A program made the translations under genes and the position numbers. Shown here piece after piece: positions 13,564-26,800 of a stretch of 64,000 bases of DNA. The notes under the pieces are model-generated. The model was not told the origin of the DNA. It searched no databases and was given only the letters and a program-made list of their open reading frames with translations. Position 1 is the first letter of the stretch. Each line of letters starts with the position of its first letter. This DNA is from Silene noctiflora (Eukaryota > Streptophyta > Magnoliopsida > Caryophyllales > Caryophyllaceae): assembly GCA_009801015.1 (NCBI GenBank), contig VHZZ01004653.1, positions 1 to 64,000 on the forward strand, in the 5' to 3' direction.

Positions 13564-15728
13564 AAGGGATAATTTCATATTTGCAGATACAAGAGATCGA
13601 TATATGGCTTGCTAGACAGGACGAATATAACTGTATAATACACAATATCCAGAAAATAAGAGAGAATATTAACATATTAACAATATAGCAACAACCAAGA
13701 TTACGAGGATCTCGTAATCCTATCAGGTGCTAATTTCTTTAATTTTCCGGTATTTTACGTAGTTTTACGTTTTTGTTGGCAGCGCTTTCACTTGTATAGC
13801 TGATGATCAAGAAAACTACTACGTACTGCTCTGCAAAGTACTTGTCGCGCGTAGATACGTTGTCGATGATGAACTCGCAAACATTTCTCTAATCAATTTC
13901 CCGCCCCACCCAAACAGTTTGTTCGACATCACAACTACGAAACGAGAGTATGCAGTATTTGAATGTCATAAAAAATCTTACGCCCTGTCCCTCTTTGTCA
14001 TCGGGGCAGTGGCGGGGAAAGGGTGGTTGATTTTTTTAAAATTATTACTCATTCCTATTCACTATTTGTTGTCTCTTTCATTTTTGCACGAGAAATGAGA
14101 TGGTGAATTTGGAGGATACAAAACACTACCACACATGCAATTGAACTTAGATTACACAAATCCCCAAAGGGGAAGAAAACCCGAATAATCCGAATACGAG
14201 AATAGGGAAGAAACTAGTGAATAAGAGAGAGTATATTATGTAGTACGAGACCATGAGAGATAATTAAAAAAATGAAATGAGTAAAAAGGTAATTTATGTA
14301 TGTGAAAGAGTAAAATCGGTATATGTAAAAACACGACCCTTAAATATATGCCCATATGGGTTATTCATGCATGGTTCATGTCGTAAGACTTCAACCCTAA
14401 CCCGATTCAAACAATTTTGGAGTCGTGTGCGAATCAACCAATTAAATTAGTAATGTTACATCGCCTTTAATTCCAACCCGGTAAAATTGTGTGGGGGTTC
14501 GTGTCGTTCTTTCGGGTCAGGATAATTATTTTATGGGTTTTTCTAGGTGGTGCCCTTGTAGTTCTTCGGATTTTAGGTGGTACCTCTCGCTTTTCAAAAA
14601 TATCAAAGGTATCCCTAAACTTAATGAAAACATCCTAAAATATTCAGACTTCTCTAATTCGACAATAATTTGTTATGCCATTAACAAAAACCTGGTTTAC
14701 TCAATCGTAAACATATTTCCATTACAAATTTTAATTGATTAAAAATTTAATTTTTAGTAGTTTAATATTTTAGGAACATTTTACCAAGTTTAAGGGTATC
14801 ACTAATATTTTTAAAAACACATAGTACCACATAAAATTAGAAAAAAATACAGGAGTACACATTAAAAAAAACCTTTATTTTATCACAATTTTTTGTGTAA
14901 GATCACTTTATGCATAAGACTAACCTAATAACTAAAAGTCCAAATAAATTATTTAATAAACTTGTACAAAATTATTTTATTTTAATAACCTAAAATTTTA
15001 TATTGATAAATTGTATATTTAGATATGTTAGTTTTCATCATAAAATGTTGGGTTATTAAAATAAAATTAAAATATAAATAAATTTAAGGAGGTTGATTTA
15101 CGTAATACACATTTTACTCATCATAATACACTCTTGACCATATTACCCCGCCTATTATCTTGGTTTTTTTATCACATTGAACAACGAAAGAGTAAAGAGA
15201 ACAAAATTAATTGTCCTACATTTAATCACCCGCATCTCCTACCACCACCGTCAGCCTCGCCGCGCAGCCCCTGTTAGGCCTTCACAATCCGCGCAGGCTG
15301 CATCTCCCCTTTGCAAGCCATTACCCGCACTTCTTTAACCACCGTTAACTCCTCTCCGGCACCCTTATCCACCGTGCTCTTATAGCACCACACAACGGCT
15401 GTCTTCAAGCCGACCACCGCCACCCATGAGCCGTCCTCCTCCTGTCGATTTCCATTTACACCACCAGCCAGACGCCACTCTACAACCAGGTTACTTAAAT
15501 GGATCGTTTAAATTCAACCACAATCCCTAGTAAAAAAAACATTGAATTTGATTTGTATAATTTTTTTTATTGCATTCAAATTAGTGAAATCACCATTCTT
15601 ATTTGAAGAAATTGATTGATCTTAAAAGTTGTATTGTTGTTAGTAATTTGGAGAATTAGGTCTAGTGTTTTTTCATAAGGTAGCAAACGGAAAATAATGT
15701 GTAAAAAGTACTGAAATGGGTAAACATC

Positions 15729-15850
15729 GTATTGCGAAAATAAATTACGAAATTTAATTGTTTTATTTGGGCTTATCTTCTATGAAATTGTACTGCAAAA
15801 ATAAATTACGAAATTTAATTGTTTTATTTGGTCTTATCTTCTATGCTATA
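15729..15850 (+). repeat. 61-bp tandem duplication
   Basis: Two adjacent copies, 15729-15789 and 15790-15850, nearly identical; the core AAATAAATTACGAAATTTAA is in both. They lie just upstream of the proposed TAF1 TATA box and may duplicate promoter elements; function unknown. Confidence 0.85.
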
Positions 15851-15910
15851 GGACGGTCCGAGTTGCAGTTATTATTTATTTTATTTTTGTTGCTTTTGAG
15901 GATGTGACCT

Positions 15911-15918
15911 TATAAAAG
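15911..15918 (+). promoter_or_regulatory. Candidate TATA box of TAF1
   Basis: TATAAAAG lies in a plausible core-promoter position about 330 bases before the TAF1 start codon, followed by a purine-rich then pyrimidine-rich leader. Position and consensus only; no transcript start is known. Confidence 0.4.
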
Positions 15919-16040
15919 AGGGAGGGAGGAGAATCATATTTCGACATAGAACTCCGATCAGAGCCAAAATTATCTTCCACTTCTCTGCAAATTACTGTAT
16001 AATTACAATTACTTCCATATTCTATCGAACCTCCATTTCT

Positions 16041-16190
16041 ATGGCTGTTCGTCCGCCATTAAAGCTCCAACCCTAAACCTTAAAAACACACAATTCCGCA
16101 AATTCATCGTATGTTTGAGTTAATTGAAACCCTCAACTTACGACACCCGCAATTACGCTCGTTTCAATGAATTTGAGGTCGAATTCATAA
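16041..16190 (+). promoter_or_regulatory. Three upstream ORFs in TAF1 leader
   Basis: If transcription starts near 15945, the TAF1 leader contains three short ORFs before the main ATG. They are 16041-16076 (11 codons plus stop), 16111-16170 (19 plus stop) and 16167-16190 (7 plus stop). The last two overlap in an ATGA, where the start of one shares bases with the stop of the other. Such uORFs commonly reduce main-frame translation. A telo-box-like AACCCTAAACC overlaps the end of the first. Confidence 0.5.
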
Positions 16191-16241
16191 AGCACCGGCT
16201 TTATTCGTGTTAAGGTTACGCTGACTACGGTGCGTTCATCT

Positions 16242-17831
16242 ATGGGTTCTGAATCAGTGAGTGCTTCTCACGAAGACCGCGATTTAGGTATACTTGTTGA
16301 ATTTTTACAGCTTTAATTGCACTTAATTCAATTTTGTGTATTAGTTTGTAATTGGGTAATTTGTTCTGCGTTATGTTAAGTTAGATTTTGATTCGACAAA
16401 TTTTTTGGTAATTAATGGTTATCCCCATAGGCTTGATTTAGCAATTTTGTTAACGTTAGGTTTTGTAGTGGTGGAACATAGATTCGATGTTTTGGGGATG
16501 TAATTCATGTAAATTTTAATGTAATAGAGTAAATTAGGAATAAAAGGAGTGTTTTTTAACTGTAAAGTTCGGATTTTTTATTGCTTCGACATTGACTATC
16601 CCTTCTAGCCAGTTGCCCATCGCTTCGCCACTGAGATTATGCTAGTGACTTGAAATGTAGTGTCAATGTTCTTGTTAATATTTTTGTTAATATCTCCAGC
16701 TTATTGACGGTCTCAAATGATGAGTCATGGTAGCTAATCATAAATCATTTCGGAACAAGGGTCTTGTTGGTGTTGGTTTTTGGTAAAAATTGTTTCTGTT
16801 AATGAGCTGTGAAGGATTTGACTTATTTGAAATTGTAGGGGAGAACCTTATTGTTGCTCAATTTTTTTGTCAATTTTAAACATAAGATATTTAGTTAAAG
16901 AGAATAATGCCTTGTTTTAGCGCATCATCTTCATTGTCATCCTCCCTGAGAGCTTAGACATGTGATTTCGTTGATAACAATAAGTTACATTAGGTGAATT
17001 CTGAATTGAGAAGGAAATTTAGTTTAGGATCTTACTCATCCAACCGGCAATTTATATTCCCCTGCCAACCCTTGTAATCACAAAAGTCAATTTTGCTCGA
17101 CCTTGCAATTTATATTCCCCGTCACCATTCCACCACCACCACCACAGCTGCCATCAACCGCCACCAAAAAAATCACCGCCACAATTCTGTTTTTCTGCTG
17201 GAAGGGAACTAGTACCATCCTTCTTAGTTTCTTTTTTTACCAGCTGCTGTAGATAGAAAGACCACTTTACGATTACTCGATTCTTCTACCTATTATTGAA
17301 AGAATTCAATCTCGTAAGCATTTCACGCATACTTTTTGCGAATAGAATCTCAAAACGAAATAAATTCCGAGTATAATCTGGAAAGCTCGATCTATACTTC
17401 GTCCCGGGTCGAGACACCTGTATGAGAGAAGCTTTTCCCCCAACTCCATAAGGGGTATTTTTCCTTTATTTAATAGGTAATGTGGCGGTGCCCAAAACAA
17501 CTAGCCCATTGCCTTAACTTTACTTATGAATTAGAAGAAGTTGATCCACCGTGTGATTTTATATGACTTTGAGACAGATATTCGAACTATCAAACAAACT
17601 CTCGCCCAACTCACAGACTTCCCACATCCACCCAACGGCCACCTTCACAACTCCTCACAAGCACCCTACTCCTAAATTAAAATGGGGATCTAGGGTTTTT
17701 TGAAAAATACCCAACTACTGTTGGTAGAGCGTTGGTCCAAGACGGCGAAAGATGACGACGGTTGACGGCGGCGCAGTGGTAGAGCACAGGTTAGAAGGAG
17801 AAATAGAGAAAGGTTTGGTTATCATTATCAT

Positions 17832-17873
<42 letters not shown>

Positions 17874-20800
17874 GGTTTAAAAATGAAATCATTGATAGCA
17901 ATACTTGGGATTTTTATGCCTAGGAATCTGTTTTCTTCTTCTTTCACTTTCAAGTTTCGATGTATGTTCATTATGAGTTATGGAAGATCACTTTGTGTAA
18001 CACAAAGATATGGTTTTGTACATTGGACCACCCCTTCCCATTCCCGTTTTTGTGGAGCCCTTGAGACACAAGGGTAATGTTGCTGTTGTTCTTGAAGGAT
18101 TCTCTTAGCACCTTTACGGTTTTTGTTTAATGTGTTTACTATTTTGGTAGACGATGATGAAGAGTACGAAGAAGCGGGTGGAGGCAGTCGCCTGCTGGGT
18201 TTTATGTTTGGAAATGTTGACAATTCTGGTGAACTTGAAGTTGATTACCTTGATAAGGTACCAGTATGCTACCTTGTGCTTTTGATATTTTAATTGGTTG
18301 AATCATTGTTTGAAGTATCTATCATTTGACATGTTAGGAAATTATTTTCACCATTTATTTTTAATTATAAAGAGTGTATATATGCATAATGTTTTAAGTT
18401 TTTAAAAATATATGCTACGGAACTAGTAGATTGCAGAGGCAAGGGGGAACATCGATGTTCTAAGAGTAGATCTAGTAACAGTTATTGCATTTTTAGTCAA
18501 ATAGTTGTGGAAAATTTGCCAGTGACCTTACAAAAGCAGCTGGTAGAGAGAGACTGTATTCAATCGACGTAAGAGATAATTAAAAGGGAGAGAAACTTCC
18601 GAACTAGCTAGGATATTTTCCCAACCAAAAACATCAGATCATACTCTCATAGTCTCTGGAAAATAGCTTATTATTATTGTGTTACTCCATGTTAAGTTAG
18701 GAATTTTATATGCGTTCAAATGTAGTAAGTCTAGTAACTGGTGTCACCCATAGACCTGATCAACTTGTCATTAGTTCGTGTTTGTGTCATTTGGGCTGCT
18801 CTTTTCAAGTCATTTTCGGGCAACAGTTAGTTTGAGTTGATTTTTTGATGTCATATTTATTAAGGTTTATGTTTCGAATTAGTCATTGCTATCTGGGGTC
18901 ATATCCGACCATGCAATTTTGTTTGGTTTGATCTTTTTCAAATTGAGTCCACTTTAGATTGTACTTTTGGGTTTTGGTAGGGCGAATTTGGGTCGGGTTA
19001 CTTTAGTAGAGTTTAATCGCCCTCTTGGTAATGAAAAGATATTAGTGCACAATGCACAAAAGTCAGACAAGGTTATTTTATTGCTGCAACATTATACTAC
19101 ACATACTAGATGAGATGTTTCAGTCAGCCCATCTTTGATGGTGTATTTTTAGTATTAATCTTGCCATTTCCCATTACCCAAATACCAAGACAATATTCAT
19201 GAAGCTAGCCTCAACCTCACCTTCTTCACCCTCAATCTCACCCTCACCCTCACCCTAACCCTCACCCTATGAGAACTCAATAATACTTGTGAAGATACAT
19301 CTGTATGAGTTTAACACTTCTCTTTTATTTTGGAAGTTTTGTTCAAAATTGCATCTCTTTTCTATCCCATATAGAAGATGTTTGTTTTTATGTTTTCGTT
19401 TCTTTCTTAATATTTGATATGAGTGTAATTTGCGTTGGAGCCAAAGGCCTACTTTTTCTTATGTTTTGGCTTATGCCGGAATAAAGTAAAATGGGTCACT
19501 AGAGTGGCTGTGCTGCTTTTTCCTTTTAAAGTAGCAGTCGTTTGGTGCAATTATTGATTGATACCATTTTCTTTCTGGTCATCTTGAAATGACATCTATG
19601 CGTTGTTAACATAGAGGCAAGGTTGTGTAAAGTTCATATGCAACCTTATCCTGCTATATGTGGTAGTCCTTGAGGCATTGGGTAAATATTGGCGTTGGTG
19701 TATTTTTTTCTTGGATGCTAGTGTTCAGTCACTTTCCTGCTTGTGCACGGATGTTCCTGGAAGGTCTTTCTTACGCTGGTTTCTTTGATGTTGCAGGATG
19801 CAAAAGAGCATATTGATGGGCTGGCTGGCACACTTGGACCATCTCTCGTTGACATCGATGTATAGCTATCATTTCTCTCACATGTATTTCCAGCTTAGGG
19901 CTAGAGTGTTGTTTTTCATTTGGGATACTAATGGTTTACCTTTCTTAGCTGTCAGGAAAATCTCCTGAGACTCCAGCTGCTGCTCTTGGTGTAGAAGGTG
20001 ACATACTGATTTCATATGTAATTTCTGTTGTCATATGTAATTTCTGTTATTATATATGTATTGAGCCACTTTTTTTTCCCTCCCTTTCTTATTTCATGAC
20101 GTCTCTGGAATTTAGAAATTATGTTACTTGGCTATTAGATCGTAAGTAATTTTACTTGACTTGATTAAATATTTTATTATGCTGGTAAAATTCTTATGTC
20201 TTTCGTTGGTTCATGGGCTCTGTTACGTGTGAAACTTGGGAAAGCCACTGTGAATGATTTGCTTTTATTTTATAAGAAACCTTTGTGTAGACATATGCAC
20301 GAGTTGCTTTTATTCCGAAGTACCCGTCATTAGATGCAGTTTTCTCTGTGGCCATCCAGAAAGAGAGACTTTGTGTAGGGGGTAAGACTCGTACATCTGA
20401 ACCCCCACCTACCCACCCTACACGGTACCCACAGTTGCAGGGTCCCTTAGGCATTGTTTATGTTGTCATTATAGGCCATGGTCACTGATGGTGCCTAAGA
20501 GTTCTTTACGCTATGCTCTACTCATTTCATTATTGTCTACTTAATTGCCATAGATATAATATGTCCTATTCTTGAGAATGCCACTAAGCTACTTCTTTCA
20601 CCAGATTATGATGAAAAGGCTGAAGATGCAGTTGACTATGAAGATATTGAGGAGCAATATGAGGGTCCAGAGACTGAGACTGTTACTGAGGAGGATCATT
20701 TGATGCCAAAAAATGATTTTGTGTCTGTTGGTGTATCAGCAACAGCTTTAGTATCATCTGTCTTTGATGATGAAAATTATGATGATGATGATGACGGTGA

Positions 20801-23800
20801 TGATGACTACAAAAATAACGAGGGTGTGGTCCATGGGTCTGAAGCTGGAACTCTTCCTCCGATTGAATTTAACTCAAACACAGGGGATGGAGATATACCT
20901 GAGCTGGTGCATAATGATTCAGCCAACCAAGAAATTGCAGTACCAGGTTGTTACAGAACTCACAGCAGCGTTTATGTGTTTTTGGCATCGTTGGGCATCA
21001 TTAACCATATTTTAAACTAAATTTCTCATTTTCATTCCTTTATCCCCAATTTGCCTTCTATTGTGAAATAGTAGTCCTTCAACACAGTTCTCGTCATGGG
21101 GAAACAGCCTCTCTGTGTTGCTAAAACAAGAGTAAGGCTGCGTACATCCGACCACCCTTACTCCGCAATTTGCGGGAGCCATTGAGGTGCTGTGTAATGT
21201 TGTTATCTTTTCCATACTCTGAACCAAAGAGCCTCTGAAATTCCTGGAGCCTGAATTTCATAAGAGGATCTTGTTACCAGTATTGAAGACTCCCCCACAT
21301 ATTTGTTTTATGGTTGAATCTTTTGGTTTTCACTTTTCATACTTTCTTAAACTTACAATTGAAAGTTGATTATCAGTCGTGCAGCCTGAGGATGGTGTTA
21401 CCGTTTTTGATGAAAAGTTGTCTTCTGGCGCGGATCAAATAAAATTTTCTGCGGGTTTTGCCGGCCCTATCGAGGTACAATTGATGTCTATTATGGAGTG
21501 TGCCGGTTTACTTGTTAATTACGTATCTTCTTTTTGATTTTGTGGCTGCTGGTGAGCTGGAGCAAATTACACTTGACTTTTAATTTTCAGTTTTTGTTAA
21601 GCTTTTCATATGTTTGTATAAATGTAAGCTGGGAGATCTAGTAGGAATGGGGATGAGAAATTAAATGCTTTTGAAAAAAGGATGAGAAATTCAATTATCG
21701 TGGGAAAAAGGATAAGAAGTTAAATTCTATTGTCATTTTCTGTCGTCATTTTTCTTCACTTGAGTGGTCTGATGGTGGTCATTCTGTCCCCAAATAGAAC
21801 AGGTTGATTTGGTTGCATAAGCTTTTCTCTGTGAAGAATTTCGATGATGATCGAATAAAACCTGCTTTTGTTGGCTTCTCAATCAGTTAAATTTGTATGT
21901 GAAAGGCTCCCTTAATCCCTGCCGTCATTTTTGTTTGATTGGCAGTAGCAGCATAGGATATAATATATGCTTAAGAGGAAAACCACAGTTTGTCCCCAAA
22001 ATTTTCTTATGTTGCAAGGACAAAAATTCCATTGATTCCATTTTGCTCTCTTGCCCTTAGTTCTTGGCGTTGTAGCATTTATCCTATTTCTCTTTTTGGC
22101 TTGAGTTGGGTTCATTCTCTTAAAGCTAAAGATGTTCTTTTTTGTTTGTTTGCAGAAGAGTGATAGAAGGGTTAGGATTAGCGAAGATTGGAAAATGGTT
22201 CCTTTAGCTATTTGGTGTTTATGGATTGAAAGGATTAATCATATTTTTGTTGACATTTCTTCTACGTGTCAAAAGTTCAAAATCAGCTTTTCGAAGTTGT
22301 ATAGGCCAAGTCTGGTTTTCCTCTCTCAGTAGCACTTGACTTTTCTTCCTTCGTAGGTAAGATACCTGATGGGAGCTTAGCTCAATGTGCAGCCTTGCCC
22401 ACGTGACCAGACTGTTTTGGGATGACCTACAATGAAAATACCCTCGGTCACCCTCACGGATTTGTCATAATTTGTAATTTTGAGTTATGACACCTTGTCC
22501 TCCGATGCTTTTAGAACACATAGTCCTCCGAAAACAAATTTACTCTCTTTTTCGTATACAGTGTGATTGGACCAGCACATTTATTATTGGTATCCCTTGA
22601 GAACTATATTTTCCTTTGAGCTGGATTCACTATCTTCTGCTTGTTTGTGATTATCTTCAGTATTAATATGTGCTAAAAGTACTTTTTGCACAGTAATTTG
22701 ATTTCTGTCTACTACATATGCTTGTGCGTGGTGTTTTGACTTAAATTTTCAGTGCTCCGTACATGATGAGCTGATTTTATACATTGTTTCAAGCGAAGTT
22801 AAGTTCTGTTTCACTGTTCATCAGGAGGAATCTTCTCTTTCTGAAAGTGCCGAGGATCTGAGAAGCATAACACCACTCCCTGTGTTGTGTGTAGAAAATG
22901 GGATGCCTGTTTTGCGTTTCTCTGAAATATTTGGTGTCAGTGAGCCCTTAAAGAAGGCTGCAGGAAGGGGACATAAGTATTCTGTTTCTAAAGGTACTTT
23001 GCGTTGCCTAGTGTTTATCAGTTAGGACCTGAATGATCATTGTTAATAACACATTTAGGTTTCCTCTTCACATCTACTTTTCTTGTTCATATCTTGCTGC
23101 AAAGCTCTTGTTCTATTAGTTGTTTCCTGCAATGGCTGGGCATAGATTTGCTTTCCCATTTGTCTTATATAAATGGTCTGATTCTGAAGGAACTGGAGTC
23201 GTTCTCAAGTTATATGTTACTTCTGTTGTGATTGGATTACTGTTAATGATCCATTATTCTTTTCTCAGATAAATATACCTCTCTTGATGCGTCAGTCATG
23301 CTCGAAGCGGATGAGGAGGCATTCCTTAAAGGATATTGCCAAGTTTTTTCCACCAAAAAGCCATTAGTGGATGCGTCAGCTGAACAAAAAACAATATTGG
23401 CTGACGATTCAGAGTTCGTTAAGTTTGATCCTTTTAGTGGGAAATGTGCTTTCCGGGATGAGAGGAAAGACTCTTGTCTAAGTGCAGAACCTATGAGAAA
23501 GGATTTGGCCTTTGATTTTTCTGTTGAATGGCAGTCATGCATGTCTAAGGAGTTTTACTCACTTGATCAGCAGGACTGGGAAGATAAAATTGTTTGGGGA
23601 AATTCTCCTGCCGTGACCGAGAATTCAGCGGAGATTTGTGAACTGGAACTATCTGGAATAGATCCTGAAGTAGATGCTTGTGAAGAGAGAGAAATCACCT
23701 CCAAACCAGGCTATCGTTCTTCTGATGCAAAAAGTGAAATTGATGGGAAAGATACTAGGACTCTCATGGCTTTGTGTGCCTCCGCGGTTGAGCCTTTTGA

Positions 23801-26800
23801 CTCTGGAGATCCGTCTACTTTTGCCAATACGTGTTGCTCAAAGACCCTTCACCATCCTCAACTCTTGAGGCTGGAGTCTAGATTGGTTATGAGTTCTTCA
23901 AATCTTTCTCCAAGGAAAGAGCTTGCAACCGAGGAGAGTCAAAATCTTGACTTCATGAAGCGTTTTAAACATCTTACTTTGCAGAGCAAGGATTTGGTGG
24001 AAGGATCTTGGATTGAGAATATCATTTGGGAGTCTGAGAAGCCAATTGCTAAGTCAAAGCTGATCCTTGATCTTCAAGATGAGCATATGCTCTTTGAAAT
24101 TTTAGACAACAAAGAATATGAGCATCTTCGTGTTCATGCTGGGGCAGTGGTCACAGCGCGGACTGGAAAAATTGGTGATGGTGCTTTTGGGCTTCCTGGT
24201 CATGTGGCATCATCGGGTGGACAATTCAATATTGCCAATGACATATATTACTCTGATAGAAGAACTTCCCCACAACTGAAATCACTCTCTAAGAAACGAA
24301 CTGCCCATGGTGTGAAAGTCTTGCATTCGATTCCCGCGTGGACACTGCAAACAATGAAACCAAAGCTAAGCAAGTAAGAAACTTATTTGTGTTGAAAATA
24401 ACTCTTGTATTGCCTATGCTGTTTGCTTTATGAGTCAATATTAATATCAAGATCTACAAAGAACCAGCAACTGCATAGCCTTGTGTTTCCTAATCTTGGT
24501 TTATTGAAATAGGAGAGAATGAAGAATTATTGAAGATATAATAATGAGAGACGATGAAACAAATGAGGGGTTAGGTCAGCATTGAAGGATGGGGACATAG
24601 TACAAAATAATTTTCAGCTTCCCCTAAACCCTTAAACAAGATGTGTTAAGCTGAGATCGTACCTCTCCTTTCCCCTCTTTTCTTATGTCAGCTTTGTGAA
24701 GTCTTCCCTTCCTCTTGCTAATCTAGAGGATTCTCTGCTTTTGACGCTTAATTTACTTTGAGAAGACGAGGTGTTTAATTTGACGACACCTTTAATTCTG
24801 TACCTAGATATAGCTATCTGGTATATATGCTGGTATATATGTTTTTGTTGGAGCAAACATAATATGCATCAGAAAAGAGAAGACAAAAGGTCTACTCCCA
24901 AACATCACGAGAATAAATGGGTGCACACTGCACAGGACACTATACTTGGTAGAAAGATAATGTCCTGAACATCACTCTTTTTATAAATAATCAATCAAAT
25001 GCTATAATTAGCCTTCCCAATCAGAATTTGCATGATTGTATTTCTGGTTCTTAATATTCCAGTTGCAGCATTTGTTTCATAAGAGAGACAATATCCCCAT
25101 CTAACTAATGGGGATTCTCACTTTGTGTGATCGATGTTTTGTATAGACCTATTTTTGTCGTTTCCCTGGCTATTTGGTGCACTTGAATGAAAAAAAAGGT
25201 TTGGTTGCTCAAGTTTGGAAGATTGTTCCTTAGGTTATTTTGCGGTGCAGTTGGATTGAATGGAACCTTGTATTTTTGATAATGTTTCCTCTTCACATCA
25301 AGAGTCCAAGTTCCATTATTTGAAGCTGTTATATTTTTGAAGCCATATGCTTCACCAAAATCAAAACTTGCCTTTTCTTCTTTTTGTAGATATGATTATC
25401 CATCCAATAAGTCTCCCTTGTGACGGGTATATCCTTCACAAGCTTGTGACGGGTCAAGTATCACCCCACATGGGTAGATAAAACAAAAGTAGGTGTGCCT
25501 AGGTAATCACAAAAGCTTGTCTTTATCTTTTCAAGTGGGTTTTATTTGACCCGTCACAAGCTTCTGACGGATATTGCCTGTCACAAATGAGAATTTGTGT
25601 TGTCCATAATAGTTTGAGAGCATATTTTCCATCTCTTTTTGTATATGAGCTTCCATACAGGATGTCTTTTTCTTTAGATGAGTCTCGCCTCTATGATATC
25701 TTTTTGTACCCGGTTGCCCACTCCACTTTAATAATAATATATCTTACTTATCCATAAAAAAAGGAGTTCATAGTTACAAGTGATGGTGAATTTGTTTCTT
25801 TTTTTTGCATGTCGAGGTGGAAATTCCAATTGCCTCACATTTTTAATTTTTCTTTCTTATCTGGTATTCCCTTGGCAGTGAGGTTATTGAAAATTTCTCT
25901 CCTTCTAGGTGGATGCCATGTAATACTATTATCTTCTCTGACCTTTGGTTTTATCGCTGGCATTTAGCAAGGAGGTTGCTAATTTTCATCGGCCAAAGGC
26001 CAAGTGGTATCCTTATGGCAACGAGGTGGCAGCGAAAGAGCTTGCAAAGCTGCCTGCCAAAGGACCCATGAAGGTTATACTGAAAAGTCTAGGCAGCAGC
26101 GGGAGCAAGATCTATGTGGATGCTGAGGAGACAATTACTTCATTCAAAGCAAAGGCTTCTAAGAAACTTGGTGAGCTGACTTCTTCTATACTTCTTTTAA
26201 GCACATTAAAGTTGATTTGCTGTCGACTTTTAATTGTTGGTGCTTTATTTTGCACAGATTTTAGTTTGACTGAAGCTGTCAAAATATATTACTTTGGGAA
26301 AGAGCTCGAGGATGAGAAAACTTTTGCTGAACAGAATATCCTGCCTAATTCTCTGCTCTATCTTGTCCGCACAAAAATACATGTGTTACCTATGGCGCAT
26401 ATGCTTTCCAATGAGAAGAAGTCCTTGCGTCCACCTGGGGCTTTTAAGAAGAAATCTGACCTCTCAGCTAGGGATGGACATGTGTTTTTAATGGAGTAAG
26501 TAAAGGGATTTACCCCTAGCTTCATTGTAATATCGGGTGCTTGTCCAAAATACCAGAGCCAAGATGAATTGCTTTGATTTTCTTCATCTTTTATTAGTTT
26601 CTTTACAAAATTATTTATTTGAATAGAATACCGTGATCTTTGTACACTGACATTGGCCTTGCTTTGAATCATCTGCTAATATCCATATTTCTGCCTTAGT
26701 GCTTTCCATCATCTGCTATGTGTTCAACTCTGCAATTATACTAATTCCTTCCAACGCGAGGGGGAACCCTCCAACTGTGCACAGTTTGGTATGAGGTGGT

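Larger units (their letters stand above)
11062..16241. other. Spacer between divergent exonuclease and TAF1 genes
   Basis: This 5.2 kb stretch must hold the exonuclease promoter and 5' UTR (minus strand; 12290-12420 is a plausible leader exon, not proven) and the TAF1 promoter and leader at the right end. Between them are a SINE (13316-13563), a 61-bp tandem duplication (15729-15850), and a GC-rich block at 15230-15480 that stands out from its AT-rich surroundings. 12470-12850 contains repeated GGGT-rich words like the hAT family at 32-33 kb, but I could not find its ends. I see no gene. Confidence 0.6.

Noticed and set aside
17376-17480. Possible organelle-derived insert
   Set aside because: Composition looked different from the neighbourhood, but I could not match it to any plastid or mitochondrial gene.
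20764-21015. Met/Asp-rich overlapping frame
   Set aside because: A shifted reading of the GATGAT-rich acidic tract in TAF1 exon 5.
21382-21390. Alternative TAF1 exon 6 acceptor at GTGCAG
   Set aside because: With the incoming phase it would give an immediate TGA. The acceptor at 21376 keeps the frame and the family residues.
22132-22332. Open frame in TAF1 intron as an extra TAF1 exon
   Set aside because: It encodes the LINE C-terminal signature WKMVPLAIWCLWIERI, and exons 6 and 7 join in phase without it.
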